31,346 nt of DNA. Source: Macrocybe gigantea (Eukaryota > Basidiomycota > Agaricomycetes > Agaricales > Callistosporiaceae). Shown here piece after piece: positions 1 through 8,720 of this stretch (its first letter is position 1; every line of letters starts with the position of its first letter). Under the pieces are notes generated by a model. It was not told the DNA's origin, searched no databases, and saw nothing but the letters and a program-made list of their open reading frames with translations. A program made the translations under genes and the position numbers. The DNA is taken from the NCBI GenBank assembly GCA_011319805.1, contig SJRY01000021.1, positions 1 to 31,346 on the forward strand, in the 5' to 3' direction.

Positions 1-1238
1 TGAAAGGTAAGGCGCCGTCTTCGATTTGTTCCATCTTGTCTTTCTTGGTTGACGTTCAACTGGATCATAGTCGGGGGGAAGGCGAACGACGGCTGTTGGC
101 ATCTCGCAGCAAGGACCGACTTGTGAGAATATTAGAAAAGATGTTGGACGAGGCAGAGTTTTTCAGCCATATGGCATCAGATCGTCAGTATCGCCGAGTC
201 TTGAATGCCATGTGTTCTTTGTCCTTTGTCTGACTACCATGCGCAGCCTGTCAAATTGCATAAGGATCACCCTTGGGGCATGGATGTCCACGGCCAACGG
301 TATGAGATCGGATATTGGCCAGGCGACTCGCGTTCTGGTATGTTTGGAGGCAATTCGAACTGGCGAGGACCAATTTGTGCGAGTTTTCTTTAATGTGTTA
401 TCGATGGTTTCTCATCCGTTGCCAGGGCTCGCCACAAACTTTTTGTTGATCGAAAGTCTTCAACGCTTTTACCAATATTATGGCGATGATTTACAAGTCA
501 GATTGCGAATGGCTGACCTGCAATGTTTAGTGCTGATCCGACACCAACAGGTAGAATGTCCAACTGGGAGCGGGACTATATGAATCTCGTCGCCGTTGCA
601 GAGGAGATCCAACACAGAATCATCCATATCTTTAGCCACGATGCGGAAGGAAAGCGTGCCACTAACGGAGGCAATGCAAAATTGGACTATGACCCGCACT
701 TTCGTGACTCTGTTGGTTCTATGAGGTGTGTGACCTTCCCTCACAGCGGCGAATGTGGGCTCTTAGCATTGTTTTTACAGTTTTTCCACGCTGATACTGG
801 TCGCGGATTGGGTGCTTCGCACCAGACTGGATGGTAAGCTTGGCTCCGTCCATCCATCCAACGGTCGATAGATGCGATCGTATTCTTGATATGACAGGTC
901 GGGGCTTGGTCGCATATCATATTTTACAAAGCGGTGTAAGTTGCCGTCTTCCCAGGACACCAAAAAGTCGGTTCCTTTGTTGTTTTGCTAAAGATACGCC
1001 AGCTGACCAACCTTTCCAGCACCAAGGGTCCATGCTCAAGTCCATCACTATTTCGACGTAAGTTATTCATGTGGTTCATTCTTTGTCGGACTTTTTGAGT
1101 ATGGAACTCTTTTCTCAACAGGAAACGCTTGAGTACCGCTCAGAGTTTGGTGACGATGCCAAGTCTGCCATCAGCATCAGCGCTACGAGCGCCTTTGACA
1201 CTCACACATTGGGCGACTTGTCCCCTGATGCGTTGTAA
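1..1238 (+). CDS. GH63/MGH1-like glycoside hydrolase, 3' part, with frame breaks
   Basis: This is the C-terminal part of a six-hairpin (alpha/alpha)6-barrel glycoside hydrolase of the GH63/MGH1-like type; the 5' end lies outside the window. Recognisable blocks in order are LASRSKDRLVRILEKMLDE, MFGGNSNWRGPIW, NFLLIESLQRFYQYYGDDLQ, VECPTGSG, EEIQHR, DPHFRD, FFHADTGRGLGASHQTGW and LVAYHILQS, then a hydrophilic tail ending DLSPDAL. Introns I place: 7-70, 184-246, 377-425, 497-550, about 716-766, 834-897, 967-1019 and 1058-1121. The stop is at 1236-1238. The family frame cannot be followed without 1-nt shifts near 167, 253-255, 572-574 and 901-904, all at short homopolymers. It is either a pseudogene or a real gene with sequence errors. 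The exact substrate (glucosyl or mannosyl glycan, or a glycerate glycoside) cannot be told. The family call rests on motif recall. Confidence 0.72.
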
Positions 1239-1836
1239 ACTTTACTTGTTAGAGCAAGCTGCTGGTCAGCACAAAAGACAAGTAGATTTGTTTTTAGACA
1301 TGCCTGTTGTTCTCTGCGATTTTTTTAGATGTTACTGTATATTAAATGTCCACACGTCGACTGACCATGACTTGCATTCTCCGAGTTTGTTGCGCAGCGG
1401 CTGAGGCCGGGAAAGGCGGAATCGTCTTGCCGCCCAGTGTACCGGTTTATTTTTAGCTCCTCGAGTCTCGTGAGCGCTCTGCGTGCTGAAAATAGAGCCG
1501 TCGTCCCAACTTCGCCGTAACAACGCCTAAGACCACCTCTGCAGTTCGCTATGGCCTGCTCTGTATACAAAGAGCTTGCTGATCTGTTCTGATCACATTT
1601 CTGGGAAGTGAGAACAACGACATTGTTCTGCGATACCGTATCTCTCGTCAGAAACTCACGGTAACAACTCTTGTGCTAGCAAATGATTCGCTTCGGAGAA
1701 TTGCGGCTCTTCTACCCTCGCGGCTTCTTTTCGCATGACTTCATACCTACCGGGCCGCCGTTGTGGAACTTTCTGGCTGCGTCCAAAATCGTTTGACTTT
1801 CCATGGTCGTTCATAGATTGGCTCCGTGGTTGTGGA
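1239..1836. other. Intergenic, polygalacturonase upstream region
   Basis: I see no convincing gene. Open frames here are short and show no family motif. The right part should hold the promoter of the secreted polygalacturonase. I did not find a clear regulator site beyond the TATA box listed separately. Confidence 0.5.
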
Positions 1837-1844
1837 TATAAAAG
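1837..1844 (+). promoter_or_regulatory. TATA box of the polygalacturonase gene
   Basis: TATAAAAG lies 73 nt upstream of the polygalacturonase start codon, the usual place for a fungal TATA box in a strongly inducible gene. Position and sequence are seen directly; promoter activity is inferred. Confidence 0.6.
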
Positions 1845-1909
1845 GACGCCTGGACTGGGATGTGTAACTCGGATTCAATTTCTAGCAATACTGAAAACTT
1901 GAAGCAACG

Positions 1910-4051
1910 ATGCTGGCTTCTGTTTGGGTCTTGGCGCTGTTGGGCGTTGGAGGCGTGCATGCAGGGAGTGATTGCACTGGGACGATATCTTCGCTTGCCG
2001 GTGCGTAGACAGCTATCGCCTTATTCATACGTACTGATCCGTACGCTTGCTACCATGCAGACGTCGCTGCGGCAGTCCAGTGCACGACGGTGAACATTAA
2101 CAGCTTTACAGTCCCTGGTGGCCAGGCTCTCACTTTGACCCTGCTTTCGGGACTACGGTGAACATGAGTTGAGCTTTCTCGCGTTCCATTATCGTTATTT
2201 TGAGACGCTGAATGTGTCCTGTTGCCAGATGGTGACATATTCTTTGGGAATTTGAGCTGGGCGGGCCCGTTATTCACGGTCAGGTAACGACTTTGAACTT
2301 TCAGGACCATCGTTGTTTTGATGGACATTCCTTTCTGTGATCAGTGGGACTGGCATTACTTGTGAGCTGTCTTGGTGTGTTCTCAAGATGACATGTCTTT
2401 ACTGACAATGGGCTTCAAAGTCAACGGGAATGGCCACAAATTCGATGGCGGAGGACCGTTCTACTGGGTGCGTCCGGAGTTGTGGATACGCTACGTCTTC
2501 GCTCACATTCCCGCTCACAAATTTTGTAGGACGGCCTTGGCGGGAACGGCGGCGTCGTCAAACCTGCTCCCATGATGAAGTGCGTTGTTACGCGATGGGG
2601 TGCCGTATTTTTGCAGGTGTACGGCTGACTCCTGCTCCTAGGATCAGAATTTCTGGGACTTTCTCCGTCAATCTCATCTGCTTTTGCAGTAGGTCTCGTC
2701 GCTGACACTTTGTACAGAATGTCAAGGTTGTCAACTCTCCGGCTCGAACATATTCCGTCTCCAACCCCGGACCGTTGGTCATGTCCGGTCTTACCATCGA
2801 TAACTGTCAGTTCCTTTCGCACCTTTTGCATAGTCTTTAGTCTCATTCGAAGTCAGCGCAAGGCGATCTGCCCAACTCGAAGAGCGGAGGCAAAGCTGCT
2901 GGTATGTCGCTGATTCTCTGGATTATGACTTGGCCTAATTTTCGACAACTAGGTCACAACACCGACGGCTTTGATGCGAGCACGACTGATCTGACCATTC
3001 AGAACAGGTGAGCGCCTCATTGCTTGCTTCTACGCCTGCCTTACCCCAACTGTTGTGGACAATAGCTCTATTCACAACCAAGCAAGGCTTTCCTTTATTA
3101 TATGCCCCGCTTGTCTTTTAACTGACAATCTCTCAGGACGATTGTCTCGCCATCAACAGAGGGTCCAATATTGTCTTCAAAGGCAATACTTGCACAGGAG
3201 GCCACGGAATCTCTGTTGTATGTATAGTCTGATATTCTGCTACGTCGAATGTGACCTATTTCGAACAGGGATCTATCGACTCGGGAGTGACAGTTAACGG
3301 CATCGTGATTACCGGAAACACAATTGTCAACAAGTAAGCGTCAATCCTTCAACGTGAAAACATTTTGCTTCAATGGCCCACGTCATTGTCCAAGTGACCA
3401 GGCCCTGCGCATCAAGACCATCGCCACTGCAACTGGAAGTACTGTGACAAACATCACATACTCTGTGAGATGCTCGTTTCTGTTGTGCATGACGGTGTTC
3501 ACTGACCTCTGAAATGCAGGGAAATACTGCATCGGGATGTAGGCTGTTTGGCGTGCTGATCGACCAGGTAACCTGTCGTCATCAAGCCCATTGCCAATAG
3601 ATTTCTAAATCTGATTATTCCAGAGCTACCCGGATACGCTGGGTACCCCAGGCTCAGGCGTTCAAGTTTCTGTGAGCGCATATGTCCAGTACTGAAGCTC
3701 CAGTTGACGACTCTCCTCTTTTACCCTGTCATGCCAGGGCGTAAACTTCATCACGCCCACAACGAGCATCAGCGTCGCAAGCAGCGCGAAACGCGTCGCC
3801 GTCAACTGCGGCGTGGGTTCTTGTACCGGTAAGTCGATGACCGTATCCTGCTCTGTACCTTTCGCTTTCCAGGTTCTGATTCATGTACATACAGGCAGCT
3901 GGAACTGGTCAAATCTCAAGGTGTCTGGTGGCAGTGCCGGTCAGTAAAATTGGCTACAGGAAAACCCACTCTCCTGCTCTGACGTTATGTTCTATCCTGT
4001 TTGACAGGTCCAATCACGAATTTCAATGGTATCACTGGTTTCAGTCAGTAG
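1910..4051 (+). CDS. Secreted endopolygalacturonase (GH28), one apparent frameshift
   Basis: It hydrolyses alpha-1,4-galacturonan in pectin outside the cell. The first exon encodes a signal peptide ([18 protein letters not shown]). The spliced product is about 363 aa, normal for fungal endo-PGs. All active-site blocks are present: NTDGFD, QDDCLAI, GGHGISVGS and RIKT, supplying the catalytic Asp trio, the His and the substrate-binding Arg/Lys. Conserved cysteines flank them (CTTVNI, CGVGSC). I place about 18 introns with every junction in frame, one of them GC-AG (3082-3136). The one problem is exon 2: after TLTLLSG the frame runs into TGA, and the expected TTVNM follows only if one more G were present in the run at 2149-2151. 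The rest is undamaged, so a sequence error or a very recent loss is more likely than old decay. TATA box at 1837; stop at 4049-4051. Confidence 0.9.
3082..3136 (+). other. GC-AG intron in the polygalacturonase gene
   Basis: The conserved QDDCLAI active-site block requires the join CAA|gcaagg...ctctcag|GACGAT. No GT donor gives this frame here. The GC donor has the expected gcaag context. The intron is 55 nt and interrupts the catalytic motif right before its two Asp residues. Confidence 0.75.
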
Positions 4052-4905
4052 ATGTCTTTCGAACCGCTTCGTTTTCTCTGCCGCGCATTTCTTGTCTGGT
4101 CGATTCGAATTAAAAAGTCGTTCCCCACCCTTGACCTGTTGCGAATCCACCTGATTGGCTGTTGAAGTTAAAGCACCTCAGGGGGTGTGCACACGTGGGT
4201 ACTGGTGAAATGTAGCGGCCAGATCAATGACTCGCAACACGATTCAACGTTACATCGGAATGGTACAGTGTGATGTCATCTACGATGACAATACAACCAA
4301 TTACGAGGTTACTAGTTGTTGTACAGTCTAACTTGGACTGATGGACTCGTTTGTTGAGATTTTCATCGGCGGTTTTTCGGCGCACTCTTGCACCGCCGTT
4401 TTACGATTTTAACATCAAATAATACGGTGAATCGTCAACAATTTCTGTAGCTCGACGGCTCGGATCGCTCATTTTGGAGATATACAGTAAATTATGCCTG
4501 TGTCGCGAACTCTACCACGTCAAGCTACAGTTAAAATTGAACTGGTAATGCGGAATACAGCCCAATTGTATTTACTCGATGTGGTGATTCCTACCTCTGT
4601 CCTCTTCAACACGAGTTGCTGAATGATCATGACAGACAACTGCAGCTCCGTGGTCTCCGGGCACGAGGGCGACGAGTCGCGTAAATATCCCTATCGAGCT
4701 TACATAGTGATCGAGTCAATCATAGTGCCCCATCAATCGCCTGGACGATCAATCTGTTTCGAAAACCCTTCTGAGAAGACGATAACGTGAATAAGACCCA
4801 AGAATACAGACCCGCGCGATAAGTAATGTAAGACAATACAGTACAACACTACATACGAAAGAGAATGGAGTTGGGACGAAATCGGTCATGATGAGGGTGT
4901 ATGAA
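4052..4905. other. Convergent intergenic region, no gene seen
   Basis: This lies between the 3' ends of the polygalacturonase (+) and the DUF6699-like gene (-). It should hold both 3' UTRs. Both strands are rich in stops and I recognise no motif, repeat or RNA gene in it. Confidence 0.5.
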
Positions 4906-5612
4906 TCATCCAGCGAGCTTCACAACCCACGTTTCAGGGCGTGCCTTATCGCCAGGGAGGAGCCTTAGCTTTTCAAACTCCTGGTCTCTCTCGAGGCCCT
5001 TGAAGTTTGTTGTGTCACCAAGAAAGTCGATACGTTTCAGAGGCGAATTGGGCTCTGTCTCGAGGCGTTTCTTGTGCGCCTTCTCGATTGTGTCCCGCTT
5101 TTTCTTATCGTTTATGATGAGCGCCCACTCCGAGTCTTCGATGGGCTGCTGAAGCGCGTCGTGAAGGGCGTCCCATACAGCTTTGCATGTGATCGGCCCA
5201 TGCGCCTCGATATCGATAGCCCAAGGGAAATTCTTGGAAATCAGGCGCATGCGTGAGGCGCCGGTGGTGAATGCGAGCTCGTTCCGGTTGTGAATGTACG
5301 TCGACGCGAGGATTTCGCTGCGTGGCGACTTCTTGATGTCATATTTAAGCATTGTCGTGTCCGCAGCGAGGATCGGGTTCAGTTGAGGGTATTTGGAGGA
5401 ACGATAACTGTTGCCTGCGCGGATGATCAGCCGTGAGCTGGAAGGGAAGATAAGGCAGGGAACCTACTCCAAGTGATTGGCTGTACGGGTCCGTATGATC
5501 TGGGATCCCAGCCCGGCGGTGGTGGGCCATAGGCCGAAGGGGGAACGAAGGGGCCAGACTGGGAAGGATAGTTGAAGGGGTTATACCAGTTGTTTGCCCA
5601 AGGAGGATTCAT
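4906..5612 (-). CDS. DUF6699-like basidiomycete protein
   Basis: The two-exon model gives 217 aa: exon 1 is 5468-5612, the intron 5415-5467 (gtaggt...gcgcag, 53 nt) and exon 2 4906-5414. The N-terminus (MNPPWANNWYNPFNYP and onward) is rich in Pro, Tyr and Gly and looks disordered. Past the splice comes a compact domain: KYPQLNPILAADTTMLKYDI, then RMRLISKNFPWAIDIEA, the block ITCKAVWDALHDALQQPI, and a basic tail. The order LNPIL - DI - I.....PW.I.....G.IT...V...L...L...I fits the DUF6699 domain, common in mushroom genomes and of unknown function. No signal peptide or membrane segment is seen. A TATA box at 5681-5687 on the same strand supports this start. No specific activity can be assigned. 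Confidence 0.75.
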
Positions 5613-5680
5613 GTTGTCGCTATCGTGGGGAGTTTACGTCGTAAAGGAGGGGAAGAACGTCGGACAACCAAGAAGCCTTC

Positions 5681-5687
5681 TTATATA
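5681..5687 (-). promoter_or_regulatory. TATA box of the DUF6699-like gene
   Basis: On the minus strand TATATAA lies about 70 nt upstream of the ATG at 5612, the expected distance. It supports transcription leftwards from here. Confidence 0.55.
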
Positions 5688-6579
5688 GCGAATGGCGGGG
5701 TGCACTTGAGAAAGATGTAAAGGAAAGCGGCGGTGCTGGCTGGAATTAGAGGGACACAGTCCAAACTTTGTCATCGCCAGGGTCATTCTGTCGTCAATTG
5801 AGTCAGATTAGGCGCTGGGAGCGTCTGAAACTATTTGGGGCATGGCTAATCGCAGCCTAAGGCCCAAAGTCCGTCCAGTTAGGCGCTCGCTTTTGATTGA
5901 TACAATGCATGTGGCTGCGTCTTGTGGCTATGTCAATCCGATGGGCATCAAGCTCTGCATCGCAATTGACAGCGTCAATCTCCAAGTAAACGATAAATGT
6001 ATCCATGTGCTTACCTAGCCAATCGACTACACGTATCGGCTGGGGCGAATGTCCTGGCGGCACGAGGTACTGACCTCGTTGTGCCCCGGCAATTTGCAGA
6101 AAGTGAGGGAATTGGCTACTGCACCAACTGGAGTGGCCATGAAGTCCGGCCCCACCCCAGACCGAACACCGATGCCAGATGTCTACAGAACATGTCCACG
6201 AAGAGACGATAATGCGAATGACAGAGGTCAATGGAAGATCACTGGAGGCTGTCCCTTCTTGATATTTCATAAACAGAATGCTGTTGAACGGTGCATACGG
6301 ACCCGGCGAATGCTCAGTATGGCGACATTAGGCAAGTCAGCTTTGTGATTTCGTGACATGAAGAGGCCCACAGAGAAACTGCGGAGATAACCGCGATTGG
6401 TACTGACTGCAAGTTCTTTCTGGTTCGTCACTCTGACCAGATTGCAGGTAGCCATAGCTTGTCAAGCAGAAGTATTGATTCTGGGTATCTGGTGTAAATC
6501 AACAAAGTGAATCATGAACACATACAAGCCTTCTATGGTCCCGCCATCGAATTATTTCTCTAGTTAAGTAAAAGGACTG

Positions 6580-6658
6580 CATGACTGGTCTTCACTTCAG
6601 TGCCGTTAGTCACAAAATAACTGGAAACACTGCCAAACAAGATCACCGACCAGTCATG
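6580..6658. repeat. 11-bp inverted repeat in the ACR3 promoter
   Basis: CATGACTGGTC at 6580-6590 is matched by its exact reverse complement GACCAGTCATG at 6648-6658, 57 nt apart. The repeat lies about 110-190 nt upstream of the ACR3 start and is interleaved with the TTAGTCA elements. It may be a pair of regulator sites or a chance repeat. Confidence 0.45.
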
Positions 6659-6665
6659 TTAGTCA
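6606..6665 (+). promoter_or_regulatory. Two Yap1-like elements (TTAGTCA) upstream of ACR3
   Basis: TTAGTCA occurs at 6606-6612 and again at 6659-6665, about 164 and 111 nt before the ACR3 ATG. TTAGTCA is the complement of TGACTAA, a known variant of the fungal Yap response element. In yeast, Yap-family bZIP factors switch on ACR3 and oxidative-stress genes under arsenic. The sites are seen directly; binding and arsenic control are inference. Confidence 0.45.
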
Positions 6666-6769
6666 TCCACTGAATTTGAATTTCGAATTTGGCGAAAATC
6701 AAAATCATCCTTTCTATGTAAGGGCCGAGTGAACTGACGAGGGGCACTGACTTCTTTCACTCTACATCC

Positions 6770-8180
6770 ATGTCGGAAAAAAACACTTCTCACTCTCTGG
6801 TGTCTGACCCAGAGGCGTCGGTATCACTAGACAAGTCCATCACCGAGTCGTCCCCTCCAGACGGTCAACGACAGCAGGTAATCGCGAAGCGTACGTCGCT
6901 CTTCACATGTCTAAAGCTCTTGATGCTCATCTCCAGTGTCCAAAGAGCTCTTCAGCAAGCTGAGCATCCTTGACAAATTATTGTCACCGCTCATTATATT
7001 TTTTATGATTATTGGTGTAATAATTGGAGAGTTTTGCCCAAGCATCAGAGATGCCTTCGACACTGTCCGATTCGACAGCGTGTCCGTACGTAAGTACTAG
7101 ATCCATTGGGCTCGTGTTCAAATACTAAGCACGCGCACTTCGAAGCCATTGCAATAGGACTCATCGTCATGATGTGGCCTATCCTCACCAAAGTGCAATA
7201 CGAAACTTTGCCGATTTTATTCCGCTCCAAAAAGCTCTGGACGCACATCGGTATTTCCCTGATCCTGAATTGGATCTTTGGACCGCTCGTGATGCTTGGG
7301 CTTGCGTGGGCGACGCTGCCTGACTTGCCCACGTACCGCACTGGGGTGATCATGGTCGGCCTAGCGCGATGCATCGCCATGGTCATGATCTGGAACCAGC
7401 TCGCAAAGGGGGATGGCGAGTATTGCGCCATTCTCGTCGTCGTGAACTCGGTCCTGCAGATCATATTATATTCACCATACGCGCTTCTGTTCATCAACAC
7501 CATTGGAAACCAAGGAAATAACCATGTGCATGTTTCGTACGGATCTGTGGCAATTTCCATCTTGATTGTAAGTGAAAGTGATCGAGTATAGGAGCGAGTA
7601 TACTGACTTACCGGGTCCAGTACTTGGGAATACCTCTGGTCGCTGGCGTGGTGACGCGTTACAGCGTGTGGTTCCTGACCAGCAAGCACTTCCTCACGAC
7701 GCGGTTCCTGCCAGTGTTTTCGCCGCTGGCATTGCTGGGCCTGCTATACACAATTCTGGTCATGTTTGCCTACCAAGGGCATCACATCGTTCACAACCTT
7801 GGGCCTGTATTCCGCGTCTTCGTGCCCATGATCCTCTACTTCGTGATTATGTGGACGACGACGTTTTTCATGATGTATTACTTGTACAAGAAAAGGAAGC
7901 ACATGTTTGGGTACGAGCTGGCAGTGGTCCAGGCGTTCACGGCGGGAAGCAACAATTTCGTAAGTGTTGCACCGAGTCTCAATATCGGAGAGTTATATTT
8001 CTAATCTTCTTGCACGCCTTATAGGAACTGGCAATTGCGGTCGCTATTGCGGTGTACGGCGTGAGTTCAGATCAAGCACTGGCGGCTACTATCGGGCCGC
8101 TCGTAGAAGTCCCCGTGCTGTTGGCATTAACTTGGGTAGCCTTGTTGATGGGACGGATATTAAAGTGGGACGAGAAGTAG
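6770..8180 (+). CDS. ACR3: Arsenite efflux permease, ACR3 family
   Basis: It exports arsenite (and possibly antimonite) across the plasma membrane. Five exons (6770-6890, 6937-7089, 7146-7567, 7621-7959, 8025-8180) give 396 aa, the normal length. The first about 40 residues are polar and cytosolic; about ten membrane segments follow. Family blocks are [30 protein letters not shown], then the signature around [19 protein letters not shown] with the conserved Cys needed for transport, [16 protein letters not shown], and the C-terminal [15 protein letters not shown] containing the conserved Glu. All splice joins keep frame. No ArsH or arsenate reductase gene is adjacent, so this is a stand-alone gene. 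The promoter carries two TTAGTCA elements. The gene looks intact. The BASS/ACR3 fold is shared with bile-acid transporters, but the Cys signature makes ACR3 the clear choice. Confidence 0.93.
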
Positions 8181-8599
8181 AGTAGTGGTACAGCTCATCT
8201 CGGGTATCTTTGTCTTGTATTTGTACTGGGAATGTTACTTGACTTCTCAGAGTTGATGAGTTGGCGGCCGGTTTCTTCAGCGGATTGATAAGAGGGCCTG
8301 AACAGAATGAAAGGAGCGCTTGCAGTGGCAACGCAACGTGCCTGTGCAAGATTCGCATTCGCATTTCGTTACGCGCCCGCAATAAACAGTACTTCGGTTT
8401 CGAACCATCCATACATGGATTCGACTAGTTCAAGGCATCACCAATTGAAATCGAACAGTCGGCGTGACCAACACGGTGGTGTGATAATCACATGCGAGTC
8501 TGGTAACGCGTTGACGGACACTGTCCTTTCTCGACTTACATCTTGGGTGATTCATTTCACGCCCGGCCAGTCCGTTCTTCAACGAATCCCTATTCATGG
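8181..8599. other. Intergenic region
   Basis: This holds the ACR3 3' UTR and the upstream region of the next gene. The open frame at 8307-8690 (+) has no recognisable motif and crosses the TATA box, so I read it as non-coding. Confidence 0.5.
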
Positions 8600-8606
8600 T
8601 ATAAAA
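8600..8606 (+). promoter_or_regulatory. TATA box of the 8721 gene
   Basis: TATAAAA lies 121 nt before the ATG at 8721 and is followed by a pyrimidine-rich stretch (CTCTCTGCTGC..., CATCATCTCTATC) typical of a fungal transcription start region. Confidence 0.55.
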
Positions 8607-8720
8607 ATGCGAGGCGAGCCTTCATCCCGCCATAACCACTCTCTGCTGCATTCCAACATCATCTCTATCACTATACAATCTGCCTTTTAATAAAAAAAAC
8701 CTCTCATTCTGCACACAGAT

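Larger units (their letters stand above)
5688..6769. other. Divergent intergenic region upstream of ACR3
   Basis: This separates the DUF6699-like gene (-) from ACR3 (+). A 137-codon open frame on the minus strand (5857-6270) shows no domain, low-quality composition and no splice context, so I do not call it a gene. The region contains a perfect 7-bp hairpin (6062-6068 with 6073-6079, loop ACTG), an 11-bp inverted repeat (6580-6590 with 6648-6658) and the two Yap-like elements listed separately. Confidence 0.45.

Noticed and set aside
5857..6270. Minus-strand frame of 137 codons in the ACR3 upstream region
   Set aside because: No domain, odd composition, no supporting splice or promoter context. 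It lies in a region expected to be regulatory.
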